Source of the DNA: RGIG5612 sp963589005
GTDB taxonomy: Bacteria; Bacillota; Clostridia; Lachnospirales; Lachnospiraceae
Direction: 5' to 3'
DNA length: 64,000 nucleotides
Assembly: GCA_963589005.1 (NCBI GenBank)
Contig: CAVAJR010000009.1
Span: 6,646 to 70,645 of the forward strand
Every line of letters begins with the position of its first letter. Within the stretch, counting starts at the first letter, position 1. The notes beneath the pieces are model-generated. The model ran no database searches, was not told the origin of the DNA, and worked only from the letters and a program-made list of their open reading frames with translations. A program made the translations under genes and the position numbers. Shown one piece after another: positions 26,799-35,807 of the stretch.

Positions 26799-27962
26799 AT
26801 GGCACTTGAATTAAGAGCTCTTATAGAGAAAGTAAACCATATGGATATTACACTGGCTGCTGGAGCGGCCGGCATGTCGAATCTTGTATCATGGGTACAT
26901 ATGGTAGAAACTGTAGAAGCCTCTGACTTTCTTGACGGAGGACAGCTGGCATTTACGACGGGAATAGGTCTGGGAAGCGGCGAGGAATTAATGGACTTGT
27001 TGCATGCATTTGCACGCAAGAAGGTAGCAGGAGTCATTATCAATACAGGACCTTTTATAGAGAAGATCCCTAAGGAGGCAATAGATTTTTGCGAGGAGCA
27101 GGGTCTGCCGCTGTTTGTGGTGCCATGGAAGGTACATTTGGCGGAAATAATGCGTATCTGCTGTTATGCGATTACCAGAGAAGATCAGCGCAGCATGGAG
27201 ACAGCAGCAGCATTCAAGAATGCTATAATGTTTCCTAAACAGGAAGAATTATATGTGGTGCCATTGTCACAGCGTTCCTTCAGCGTACATTGGAAATATA
27301 GCGTAACCATCATGAAGCTCTCAGGCGTTAGTGGCAATCTTGAGCAGCGGCTGGAATCGTTATGTGCTACCTTTGAGAATATCCTGCGTCACAGCGCCAA
27401 GCATTTTGCAATATTTTGCAATGAGCTGGAGATAATATTGGTATTTGCCAATCTGTCAGAAGACGAGCTGCTGGAGGAGGTTACATCTATCAGATCAAGA
27501 GCAGGGGAGTTTCTGCTGGCAAATGAAGAACTTAAGATGGGCGTGGGAAGGCTTACTAAGAGCGTAAGATGCTTATATAAGAGTTATAATCAGGCCAAGG
27601 CAATTGAACGGCTGCAGGAGAGGGGACGTATATCGCCGGATAGGATCTTTTATACCAAATTAGGTGTATATCGATTGCTCATGGGCGTAGAAGACAGAGA
27701 CATTATGGTGGATTATTATGAGCATACCCTTAAGCCATTGGCAGAGTATGATAATATCAACGGATCGGATCTGTGCCTTACCCTCAGAACATATCTTAAG
27801 AATAACGGAAGCGTCAAGGATACTGCAGACGAGCTATTCGTACACCGCAATACCATCAATTATAAGCTGAATAAGATAGAGGAACTGCTGGGGGTTGAGA
27901 TGTCCTCTACACAGGCAAGAACAGAGCTGACTCTTGCACTTGCACTGCAGGATATCTTATAG
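26799..27962 (+). CDS. PucR-family transcriptional regulator
   Basis: 387 residues. The N-terminal PucR ligand domain (~1-125) shows VSWVHMVETVEASDFLDGGQLAFTTG and EEQGLPLFVVPW. A middle CdaR/GGDEF-like region follows, then a C-terminal HTH_30 with LRTYLKNNGSVKDTADELFVHRNTINYKLNKIEELLG. PucR proteins commonly control purine or pyrimidine catabolism in response to a pathway metabolite. It is probably translated with the upstream oxidoreductase and controls the operons downstream; a terminator follows it. Confidence 0.92.
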   Translation: MALELRALIEKVNHMDITLAAGAAGMSNLVSWVHMVETVEASDFLDGGQLAFTTGIGLGSGEELMDLLHAFARKKVAGVIINTGPFIEKIPKEAIDFCEEQGLPLFVVPWKVHLAEIMRICCYAITREDQRSMETAAAFKNAIMFPKQEELYVVPLSQRSFSVHWKYSVTIMKLSGVSGNLEQRLESLCATFENILRHSAKHFAIFCNELEIILVFANLSEDELLEEVTSIRSRAGEFLLANEELKMGVGRLTKSVRCLYKSYNQAKAIERLQERGRISPDRIFYTKLGVYRLLMGVEDRDIMVDYYEHTLKPLAEYDNINGSDLCLTLRTYLKNNGSVKDTADELFVHRNTINYKLNKIEELLGVEMSSTQARTELTLALALQDIL

Positions 27963-28000
27963 GCAGAAAACTTATCTTGTGCCGCGGCACAATCCGTTTT

Positions 28001-28037
28001 GGGCTTGCACTTATTGTGCACAGCCCTTTCTTTTTTT
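28001..28037 (+). terminator. Intrinsic terminator after pucR-like gene
   Basis: GGGCTTGCAC pairs with GTGCACAGCCC (one bulge) around TTATT, followed by TTTCTTTTTTT. It separates the regulator from the aminotransferase gene. Confidence 0.85.
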
Positions 28038-28096
28038 AGAATATGGCCAATCAAATGGAAAGCACATCAGGTGTATGTGCAGAAAGGATGTTGGTT

Positions 28097-29428
28097 ATGG
28101 GAATGACAGGAAAAGAAATCGTTGAGACACAAAAAAAATATGTATTACAGTCATGGAGCAAGCAGGCTTCATTAAACCCGATCCCGGTAGAGAAGGCAGA
28201 GGGAATCTATTATTATGATTTCGATGGCAATCGATATACAGATATGGCTTCTCAGCTTGTTAACCTGAATGTGGGATATGGAAATAAAGATATAGCTGAG
28301 GCTATTAAGGCGCAGGTAGACAAGTATTGCTACATAGGTCCTTCACTGGGAAGTGAACCGAGAGCAACACTTGCCAAGATGATCATTGATCTTCTTCCGG
28401 ATACATTTGGCAAAGTATTCTTCACAAATGCCGGAGCAGATGCCAATGAAAATGCTATTAAGATAGCACGTATGTATACAGGAAGAAAGAAAGTATTCAG
28501 CCGTTACAGAAGTTATCACGGATCATCTTTCGGTGCAGGCAATCTGACAGGCGAGCCTAGACGTTATCCTCTTGAGCCTGGCATTCCGGGATTTGTTAAA
28601 TTCTTCGATCCGTATATTTACAGAGAGCCGATCGAATTCAAATCAGAAGAGGAAGCAACCAGATTCTATCTGACCAAGCTGCGTGAGCAGATCATCTATG
28701 AAGGACCGGATAATGTAGCTGCAATTGTTATGGAGACAATTACAGGTTCTAACGGCATTATCATACCTCCTAAGGGATATCTGCCGGGAGTAAGAAAGAT
28801 CTGTGATGAATTCGGCATCGTAATGATCTGCGATGAGGTTATGGCAGGATGGTGCAGAACAGGCAAGATGTTTGCCTTCGAGAATTTTGATGTAGTACCG
28901 GATCTTGTTACATTTGCCAAAGGCGTTACATGCGGATATGTTCAGTTGGGCGGCGTAGCCGTTTCTTCTAAGATAGCAAGCTATTTTGATGATCATCAGC
29001 TCAGCTGCGGTCTTACATACAGCGGACATCCCCTTGCATGTGCTGCAGGTGTTGCCTGTGTAAATTATTACAAGAAGGCAAATATTCTTGAAAATGTAAA
29101 TACAGTAGGCAAGGTATTGGCAGATACACTTGATTCATTCAAGGAGAAACACCCATGTGTAGGTGATGTTCGTCATATCGGTCTGTTCTCTGCAGTTGAA
29201 CTTGTAAAAGACAAGGCAACAAAGGAGCCGCTGGTTCCTTATGGCAAGGATCCTGAAGGAACAATGCCTAAGGTTATCGGTATGCTGAAGGAGAGACATT
29301 TCATGACATATTCACATGAAAATATGGTATTCGTTTGCCCGCCGCTTATTATTACAGCAGAGCAGTTAAAGGAAGAATTAGAGAAGTTAGATGAAGTATT
29401 AGAAATCGTAGATAAGACTATGATCTGA
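28097..29428 (+). CDS. Class III aminotransferase, probable beta-alanine:pyruvate type
   Basis: ~443 residues from the ATG at 28097, which has AAAGG 9 bp upstream; earlier in-frame starts exist. Fold-type I PLP enzyme: FFTNAGADANENAIKIARMYTGRKKV, CDEVMAGWCRTGKMFAFE and the PLP lysine in DLVTFAKGVTCGYVQLGG. Within a locus that makes beta-alanine (or beta-aminoisobutyrate) from uracil (or thymine), it would transfer the amino group to give malonic semialdehyde. The Fe-alcohol dehydrogenase next to it can reduce that product. The sequence also resembles taurine:pyruvate aminotransferases, so substrate assignment rests on context. Confidence 0.85.
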   Translation: MGMTGKEIVETQKKYVLQSWSKQASLNPIPVEKAEGIYYYDFDGNRYTDMASQLVNLNVGYGNKDIAEAIKAQVDKYCYIGPSLGSEPRATLAKMIIDLLPDTFGKVFFTNAGADANENAIKIARMYTGRKKVFSRYRSYHGSSFGAGNLTGEPRRYPLEPGIPGFVKFFDPYIYREPIEFKSEEEATRFYLTKLREQIIYEGPDNVAAIVMETITGSNGIIIPPKGYLPGVRKICDEFGIVMICDEVMAGWCRTGKMFAFENFDVVPDLVTFAKGVTCGYVQLGGVAVSSKIASYFDDHQLSCGLTYSGHPLACAAGVACVNYYKKANILENVNTVGKVLADTLDSFKEKHPCVGDVRHIGLFSAVELVKDKATKEPLVPYGKDPEGTMPKVIGMLKERHFMTYSHENMVFVCPPLIITAEQLKEELEKLDEVLEIVDKTMI

Positions 29429-29445
29429 TAACAGAAAGGAATACT

Positions 29446-30600
29446 ATGTCACATTTTAATATTCCGGAACACGTATTTGTAGGTAAGGATGCATTGACCG
29501 AGGCAGCTCCTTTATTTAAAGCATACGGAAGCAGGGCTTTTATTGTTACAGGCCCTCATGTAGCCAAGTCTCCTATGCTGACTGAATTGAAGAAGGCTTT
29601 AGAGCAGCAGGAGATTGCATATCTGGTATTTGATCAGATCACTGGCGAGCCGACTGATACAATGATCAATGCGGGAGTCAAGGAATTTATAAGCAGCCAC
29701 AGCAGTTTTATTATTGGTATCGGCGGCGGTTCATCTCTTGATTCGGCTAAGGCTATCGCGCTTATGAGCAGATCATCAGAGCCAATAAGCTCATACATGG
29801 GAGTTGACATTAAGAAGGAGCTTCCGGCATTGGTTGCGATACCTACAACCAGCGGAACCGGTTCTGAGGCAACGAAATTTACAGTAATTACAGACAGCGA
29901 GACAGATATCAAGATGCTTCTTAAAGGAGACTGCCTGATTCCTGATATTGCGGTCCTGAACTATGAATATACGATGGATATGCCTAAGAGTGTAACTGCA
30001 GCTACAGGCCTTGATGCCCTGACTCACGCAGTTGAGGCATATACCTCGAAGAAGGCATCGCCTCTTACAGATGTATATGCAATATCAGCTGTTAAGCGTA
30101 TCTTAAAATATCTGCCTATAGCATATGCAAATGGCCGCGACAAGTCTGCAAGGGAGCAGATGAGTCTGGCGGCATATGAGGCAGGAGTCTGCATCAACAA
30201 TTCTAGTGTTACAATAGTCCATGGTATGAGCAGACCAATCGGAGCACTGTTTCATGTATCACATGGCAAGAGTAATGCTATGCTTCTGGCAGATTGTCTG
30301 GGATTTGCATTGGATGGAGCATATGACAGATTCGCACAGCTGGCGATAGCCTGCGATCTGGCAAGTGCAGATGAACCTGAGAAGGATGCTGCAGAAAAGT
30401 TTCTGGCAGCTCTGTCTGAAATAGTTAAGGTATGTGAGATACCTACTCTTAAGGAGGATGGAATCGATCCGGCTGCATTTGAGGCGGTAATTCCTAAGAT
30501 GGCAGCGGATGCTATTGCATCAGGAAGCCCGGCAAATACCAGAAAGCCGATAAGTGTTGATGACTGCATTGCAATATACAAAAAGGTCATTACCAATTAG
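29446..30600 (+). CDS. Iron-containing alcohol dehydrogenase, probable 3-hydroxypropionate-forming
   Basis: 384 residues. Group III Fe-ADH signature: NAD site IIGIGGGSSLDSAKAIAL, PTTSGTGSEATKF, and metal ligands in GLDALTHAVEAYTS and VHGMSRPIGALFHVSHGKSNAM. It begins 17 bp after the aminotransferase gene. The expected role is reduction of malonic semialdehyde (or its methyl homologue) to 3-hydroxypropionate, which disposes of reducing power under anaerobic conditions. This role is inferred from operon context. Confidence 0.86.
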   Translation: MSHFNIPEHVFVGKDALTEAAPLFKAYGSRAFIVTGPHVAKSPMLTELKKALEQQEIAYLVFDQITGEPTDTMINAGVKEFISSHSSFIIGIGGGSSLDSAKAIALMSRSSEPISSYMGVDIKKELPALVAIPTTSGTGSEATKFTVITDSETDIKMLLKGDCLIPDIAVLNYEYTMDMPKSVTAATGLDALTHAVEAYTSKKASPLTDVYAISAVKRILKYLPIAYANGRDKSAREQMSLAAYEAGVCINNSSVTIVHGMSRPIGALFHVSHGKSNAMLLADCLGFALDGAYDRFAQLAIACDLASADEPEKDAAEKFLAALSEIVKVCEIPTLKEDGIDPAAFEAVIPKMAADAIASGSPANTRKPISVDDCIAIYKKVITN

Positions 30601-30645
30601 AAGCAAGTATGTGCTGAAGCACAAAACACTTTGTGCGCGGGTTAA

Positions 30646-30673
30646 TTGAAACAAAAAATAAAATCCCTATACT
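30646..30673 (+). promoter_or_regulatory. Predicted sigma-A promoter of the pyrimidine importer operon
   Basis: TTGAAA (30646-30651) and TATACT (30668-30673) with a 16-bp spacer. A terminator-like hairpin lies just downstream, within the would-be leader. Confidence 0.55.
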
Positions 30674-30687
30674 AAGCAACATCATCA

Positions 30688-30738
30688 AGAACAGCAAAGG
30701 CGCTGATACAGATAAGAGGCCTTTGCTGTTCTTTGTTT
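30688..30738 (+). terminator. Leader hairpin/terminator upstream of ABC importer operon
   Basis: AGAACAGCAAAGGC pairs with GCCTTTGCTGTTCT around a ~16-nt loop, followed by TTGTTT. It is either the terminator of the alcohol dehydrogenase gene or, given the promoter predicted at 30646, a leader attenuator for the importer. Confidence 0.72.
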
Positions 30739-30796
30739 ATAAGAACAAAAAGGAAACATAAGTTTCAGAAATAAGTAGTAGGAAGGAAAATCGGTT

Positions 30797-31582
30797 ATGA
30801 GCACAACAAGGGAAATAGAGATTAAAACGAGGAGCCTGGGAGTTACTTTTAAGGATAATAAAGGAAACGATGTTAAGGCCTTAACCGGTGTAAACCTGGA
30901 GATATACAAAGGCGAATTTATAGCTTTGTTAGGACCCTCAGGATGTGGCAAGACAACACTTCTGCGCTGCGTAGCAGATCTGCAGCAGCCCACAGAAGGT
31001 GATATTCATATCCAGGGCATGACACCCAAGGAGGTTCGTCTTCAGAAAAAATTCGGATTCGTTTTCCAGCAGCCGGTACTTTTTGACTGGCGCACGGTTA
31101 AGAAAAATGTAGAACTTCCGATGGAGATCATGGGATACAAAAAAGGAGAACGAAGCGACAGAGCTGACGAGATGCTTGAGATGGTTGGACTTAAGGATTT
31201 TGCGAATCATTATCCTAAGCAATTATCAGGAGGTATGCAGCAGAGAGCTAATATAGCCAGAGCCTTCGGACTTGATCCTGATATTCTCCTGATGGACGAG
31301 CCGTTCTCAGCATTAGATGAATTTACGAAAGAAAAACTTCATGAAGATCTTCTTCGTATCTGGAGAGCCACAAACAAGACAATATTATTTGTCACACATA
31401 ATATTCAGGAAGGTGTATTCCTGTCAGACAGAGTATGTGTCTTATCTCCTCATCCGGGAAGACTTTCAGCAATAGTTGATATAGATCTTGCAAGACCAAG
31501 AGATATTGAAGTTAAGGATACCCCGCATTTTACAGAATTAGTTGCCAAGGTAAGAGGAAGTTTTGAAGGAGGCAGCGTCTGA
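30797..31582 (+). CDS. ABC importer ATPase (nitrate/sulfonate/thiamine-precursor family)
   Basis: 261 residues. Walker A GPSGCGKTTLL, Q-loop FGFVFQQPVLFDWRTV, signature QLSGGMQQRANIARAF and Walker B ILLMDEPFSALD. The SsuB/TauB/ThiZ-like subfamily powers import of small organics. It overlaps the first permease by 1 bp (TGATG) and opens a four-gene importer inside the pyrimidine degradation locus, so pyrimidines or dihydropyrimidines are the likely cargo. Confidence 0.9.
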   Translation: MSTTREIEIKTRSLGVTFKDNKGNDVKALTGVNLEIYKGEFIALLGPSGCGKTTLLRCVADLQQPTEGDIHIQGMTPKEVRLQKKFGFVFQQPVLFDWRTVKKNVELPMEIMGYKKGERSDRADEMLEMVGLKDFANHYPKQLSGGMQQRANIARAFGLDPDILLMDEPFSALDEFTKEKLHEDLLRIWRATNKTILFVTHNIQEGVFLSDRVCVLSPHPGRLSAIVDIDLARPRDIEVKDTPHFTELVAKVRGSFEGGSV

Positions 31583-32394
31583 TGAAAAGCACATTAAGTA
31601 AGATTTCAGATAAGAAATGGTTCTCCACAGTTTTGTGGATAGTGGGCCTCATAATTGTCTGGGAGATAGGAGCATTTATAGTAGCAGGAGTTAAGAGAAC
31701 TCCGGAAAATGTTCTTCCGCACCTGTATCAGATAATAGAAGCAGCATTTTCAGGCAAGACAGTTACAGCCAATATGACGGCAACAGCAGCAGTGCTGAAT
31801 GCAGCAGGCAAGACTCTTCTGAGGGCATTATTGGGATTCATATTAGGAGCAGTAGTCGGATACATATTTGCACTTCTTATGAAGATGTCAGGAATAGTTG
31901 AGAAGCTGATCTTCCCTTACCTGATGCTCATCCAGCTGATTCCGGTATTAGGACTTGCACCTATCGTACTTGCTATTACAGGTGACATCAATATAAGCCG
32001 TGTTGTTATAGCAGCAATACTTAGCTTCTATCCGGTGGCAACTAATACATTGGCAGGATTTAAATCAGTTGAGCAGGAAAAATACGATCTTATGTACATA
32101 TATGCAGCCAAGACTCCTTCGATTTATCAGAAGGTACTTATACCGGCCAGCCTGCCTTATATGTTTACAGGACTTAAGATCGCAGCACCTATGGCAGTTA
32201 CAGCTTCGATCCTGGTAGATACATTGCAAGGAGACGGAGGCTTGGGATGCTTATTATCACAGTCATTAAAACATGCCATGAGCATATATGTATTCTGGCT
32301 GATAGTATTCTTCAGTGCATTTGTCGGAATCATAATAAGTTATGTGATCGGCTGGATTGAAAATGGAGTATCTCCATGGAAGAGGAGGGCTTAA
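31582..32394 (+). CDS. ABC importer permease 1
   Basis: 270 residues, about six membrane helices (WFSTVLWIVGLIIVWEIGAFIV, ALLGFILGAVVGYIFALLMK, LIFPYLMLIQLIPVLGLAPIVLAI). It has the cytoplasmic EAA-like loop YIYAAKTPSIYQKVLIPASLPYMFTGLKI that docks to the ATPase. BPD_transp_1 family, SsuC/ThiX-like. It overlaps the ATPase stop by 1 bp, and its own stop is immediately followed by the second permease ATG. Confidence 0.9.
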   Translation: MKSTLSKISDKKWFSTVLWIVGLIIVWEIGAFIVAGVKRTPENVLPHLYQIIEAAFSGKTVTANMTATAAVLNAAGKTLLRALLGFILGAVVGYIFALLMKMSGIVEKLIFPYLMLIQLIPVLGLAPIVLAITGDINISRVVIAAILSFYPVATNTLAGFKSVEQEKYDLMYIYAAKTPSIYQKVLIPASLPYMFTGLKIAAPMAVTASILVDTLQGDGGLGCLLSQSLKHAMSIYVFWLIVFFSAFVGIIISYVIGWIENGVSPWKRRA

Positions 32395-33264
32395 ATGGAT
32401 CGTATGTATATGCAGGGAGCATTCAAGCTCCAGAAGGTCGGTCGTAGAAAATCCCTGATAAAAAGGATCAAGGAAAATAAGAAATGGCAGAAGAGTTCAG
32501 CCATCATACTTCCTGTTTTATTAGGTATTGTAATAGTCATTCTCTGGCAGACACAGGTGCTGCATGCATGGTTTAACACAGATACATTCACACTGCCGCT
32601 GCTGGATAAGATCATAAGCATAATCGCAGACAATGCAGATAAGATATGGGCAAATACAGTAGATACAGTTGAAGTTGCATTTATAGGACTTATAGCAGGA
32701 AGCATATTGGGATATTTAGTTGCAGTAGTTGCAGCCATGTTTCCGAAATTCGGTTCAGGCGGATTATTTGTAATAGGAGCATTTGCATCAATCCCGGTTG
32801 TAGCCCTGGCACCGGTCATTAATAACCTGACCAAGGACGTATCTAAGGATGCATCAGTCAGAAGTATGGTTGCCAAGATAATAGTAGTAACTCTTATATG
32901 TGCCGCTGATATGGGCTTAAATGCATTCAGAGGACTGACAGAGATAAAGCCATATGCAGAGGATCTGATGGAGGTATATGCAGCCCCTAAGAGCATGACC
33001 TTATGGAAGTTAAGACTTCCTAACTCACTTCCGTATGTATTTACCGCATTGAAGGTGTCGGTGCCGGCCAGTGTAATGACAGCCATAGTAAGCGAATATT
33101 TTGCAGAATATATTACAGGTGTAGGTCGTCAGATCCGAGAGAACATCGTGCTCGCGCAGTATTCGACGGCATGGGCATATATCGCAGCAGCTTGTGCAAT
33201 AGGCATAGTTGCTTACGTAATTTTAATGATAATACAGAGTGTTGTGCTGAGAAGATATCACTGA
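32395..33264 (+). CDS. ABC importer permease 2
   Basis: 289 residues with a basic N-terminal tail and about six helices. The EAA-like loop is EVYAAPKSMTLWKLRLPNSLPYVFTALKV. It is homologous to permease 1 but clearly diverged, so the transporter is probably a heterodimeric pore, whereas many SsuC/ThiX systems use a homodimer. It starts directly at the preceding stop and precedes the binding-protein gene by about 40 bp. Confidence 0.9.
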   Translation: MDRMYMQGAFKLQKVGRRKSLIKRIKENKKWQKSSAIILPVLLGIVIVILWQTQVLHAWFNTDTFTLPLLDKIISIIADNADKIWANTVDTVEVAFIGLIAGSILGYLVAVVAAMFPKFGSGGLFVIGAFASIPVVALAPVINNLTKDVSKDASVRSMVAKIIVVTLICAADMGLNAFRGLTEIKPYAEDLMEVYAAPKSMTLWKLRLPNSLPYVFTALKVSVPASVMTAIVSEYFAEYITGVGRQIRENIVLAQYSTAWAYIAAACAIGIVAYVILMIIQSVVLRRYH

Positions 33265-33305
33265 TCAGTAAAACATATAAATTTTTCACCAGGAGGATTA
33301 AAACA

Positions 33306-34385
33306 ATGAAAAGAGGAATGAAAAAAGTACTTTGCACATCTTTGGCAGCAGCCATGGCAGTTGGTTCATTTGCAGGAATTGCAAGCGCAGATGAGCTTAC
33401 AGCAGAAGAGCTTATTACAACAGCTGCATCATCCGGTCAGGTAGGTAACTGGGGACTTGGCAATGAATATGAGATCTTAGCTCTTCTTGCCAAATACGGA
33501 CAGCCGACAGAGTATCTGAGCCAGGACTTCACAATGGATGGATTCGATGATGATTCAATTCTTTTAGCATCAGCAATGACATACAACGAGCTGGGTCTGG
33601 TTAAAAATGATTATGACGGAGGATATGGCTACGGTGACAGTGTAGGAATCATTGATATGAACGATGAAGGCGTAGCTATGATGGAGGATAATATCTTCAC
33701 AACCAAGACATTTGCTGAGGAGAATCCTAATACAGTTGCAGCATTTCTTTATGCATCATTCAAGGGCTGGCAGTATGCAGTAGAGCATCCTGAAGAGGCA
33801 GCAGAGATCTGCTATACATACGGATCATCTGTATCACCTGAGCATCAGGCATACATGGCAGAAGAGGTTGCTAAGCTTGTAACAACAGATACTAAAGGCG
33901 AGGCAGCTACAGAAATCGGATATATGGATGATGAGGCTATGCAGCAGACACTTGATATTGCAAAACAGTATCTTACATTAGATGATGCGTCAGCAAATGA
34001 AGCATTCCAGGCACTTACACTTGATGATATCCGTGACACAAGCTTCTATGAGACAGCTAAGGCATCAGACGGAACATTTGATATTGAAAAGAAGAACGTA
34101 TCTATCCAGCTTAAATGGCTTCCGGATGCACAGTTCATGGGATACTATGTAGCACTTGATAAAGGATACTACACAGAAGTTGGTTTCGAGAGTGTTGAGA
34201 TCGTATCAGGCGGCGGTGACATTGCGGAAACAACAGCTGTAAACAACGGAACAGTAGATTTCGGTGTTACATGGATGACCAACCTTGCTTCAGCAGATGC
34301 AAGCGGTATGGACTTAGTAGAGATCGCTCAGATCTTCCAGAGATCTGGTCTGGTACTTGTATACAAACCTGAAAACTTCCAGTAG
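33306..34385 (+). CDS. NMT1/THI5-like solute-binding protein, apparently circularly permuted
   Basis: 359 residues with AGGAGG upstream and a signal peptide (to about residue 28, no lipobox). The mature protein begins with what is normally the middle of the family (GQVGNWGLGNEYEILALLAKYG, AMTYNELGLVKNDY, VGIIDMNDEGVAMMED, helical C-terminal lobe). It ends with what is normally the start: VSIQLKWLPDAQFMGYYVALDKGYY...GGGDIAETTAVNNGTVDFG...QIFQRSGLVLVYKPENFQ. The last residues would run straight into GQVGNWG in an unpermuted protein. An ~18-residue linker (YETAKASDGTFDIEKK) joins the old C- and N-termini. It should bind a pyrimidine-like ligand; this is inferred from neighbours. Confidence 0.82.
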   Translation: MKRGMKKVLCTSLAAAMAVGSFAGIASADELTAEELITTAASSGQVGNWGLGNEYEILALLAKYGQPTEYLSQDFTMDGFDDDSILLASAMTYNELGLVKNDYDGGYGYGDSVGIIDMNDEGVAMMEDNIFTTKTFAEENPNTVAAFLYASFKGWQYAVEHPEEAAEICYTYGSSVSPEHQAYMAEEVAKLVTTDTKGEAATEIGYMDDEAMQQTLDIAKQYLTLDDASANEAFQALTLDDIRDTSFYETAKASDGTFDIEKKNVSIQLKWLPDAQFMGYYVALDKGYYTEVGFESVEIVSGGGDIAETTAVNNGTVDFGVTWMTNLASADASGMDLVEIAQIFQRSGLVLVYKPENFQ

Positions 34386-34398
34386 GAGGATGTAAACA

Positions 34399-35769
34399 AT
34401 GGTTGATTTATTATTTAAAAATGGAACCATAGTTACTGCAACCAGTTCTTATCCTGCAGACGTAGCAGTCAAGGATGGCAAGATAGTTGCTATCGGCAAG
34501 GGATTAGATTTTGAAGCAAAAAATACGATCGATGTTTCCGGGAAGCTTGTGCTTCCCGGAGCACTGGATGCTCATACACATATGGCGATGCCGTTTGGCG
34601 GAACAGTATCAGCAGACAGTTATCTGTCAGGAACAAGAGCTGCTGTATGCGGCGGCGTAACAACAATATTTGATTATCCTGTTCAGCATAAAGGAGAAAC
34701 AATCCTTGGTCTTATCGGATCTAAGAAGGCTGTATTGGAGAAAGAAGCATGCTGCGATTATGCATTTCATTGCTGCATAACCAATCTTAATGACGGTGAG
34801 ATCTTAGATGAAATGGAGCAGGCAGTAGCAGAAGGAATTACATCATTTAAGTGCTTCCTGGTTTATAAGAAGGAAGGCATGATGGTTGACGACGGAATGC
34901 TGGCAACACTTCTGCTCAGGGCTAAGGAACTGGGTGCAATGATCAATGTTCATGCAGAAAATCCTGATCTTATAGACCTTCGTACAGCTCAGTATCTGAA
35001 GGAAGGCAAGACCAGTGCATGGTATCATTACATGAGCCGTCCGGAATTTGTAGAAGCTGAGGCAGACAAGAGAGTAGTTCACTGGTCTACACATTTAGAC
35101 GCCCCTGTTTATATAGTTCACATGGCTGACAAGGAAGGCCTTGAGGCTTGCATGGAAGCCAAGAAGGAAGGTCATGAGCTTTATGTAGAAACTTGTCCGC
35201 AGTATCTTGAATTCACATGTGATGTATATAAGCGTGAAGATGGCAGAAACTTCGTATGCTCACCGCCTATGAAGGGTAAGGAGAGCCAGGAAGCATTATG
35301 GACCGCACTTAAGTCCGGTTTCATTGATACAGTAGCTACAGATCATTGCCCGTTCCAGAGCTATGAGAAGGATTGGGGCAAGGATGATTTTACCAAGATT
35401 CCTAATGGCTGCGCCGGCGTAGAAAATCTGTATCCGTATATGCTCGATGCGGCGAATGCAGGTAAGATCACATTTGAAAAGGTTGTTGAAGTTTGTGCAA
35501 CAAATGTTGCTAAGATCTTCGGTTGTGACAATAAAGGCGAGATAGCAATTGGCAAGGATGCTGATATTGTTATATATGATAAGGATAAGGACTTTACCAT
35601 CAGCGTGAAGAATATGCATTCAGATTATGACCATACAATATGGGAAGGCAAGAAGCTTCATGGTTATCCTGTACAGACTTATCTCAGAGGCAAGCTGGTA
35701 TATGATAATGGCGATTATGTCGGTACGCCGGGAACTGGTGAGTATGTAAAGAGAAGTCCTAAGAAATAA
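34399..35769 (+). CDS. Dihydropyrimidinase (D-hydantoinase)
   Basis: 456 residues with AGGAGGATG upstream. Amidohydrolase-superfamily metal ligands are DAHTHMAMPF (HxH), the carboxylated-lysine region ITSFKCFLVYK, MINVHAENPD, VHMADKEGLEA, and the catalytic Asp in ATDHCPFQ. It opens dihydrouracil or dihydrothymine to the N-carbamoyl-beta-amino acid. Genes before and after supply the preceding reductase and the following amidase, which supports dihydropyrimidinase over a generic hydantoinase. Confidence 0.93.
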   Translation: MVDLLFKNGTIVTATSSYPADVAVKDGKIVAIGKGLDFEAKNTIDVSGKLVLPGALDAHTHMAMPFGGTVSADSYLSGTRAAVCGGVTTIFDYPVQHKGETILGLIGSKKAVLEKEACCDYAFHCCITNLNDGEILDEMEQAVAEGITSFKCFLVYKKEGMMVDDGMLATLLLRAKELGAMINVHAENPDLIDLRTAQYLKEGKTSAWYHYMSRPEFVEAEADKRVVHWSTHLDAPVYIVHMADKEGLEACMEAKKEGHELYVETCPQYLEFTCDVYKREDGRNFVCSPPMKGKESQEALWTALKSGFIDTVATDHCPFQSYEKDWGKDDFTKIPNGCAGVENLYPYMLDAANAGKITFEKVVEVCATNVAKIFGCDNKGEIAIGKDADIVIYDKDKDFTISVKNMHSDYDHTIWEGKKLHGYPVQTYLRGKLVYDNGDYVGTPGTGEYVKRSPKK

Positions 35770-35807
35770 ATTATAGTAAGAAAAAAGACAAGAAGGAGGA
35801 GAGAGGA

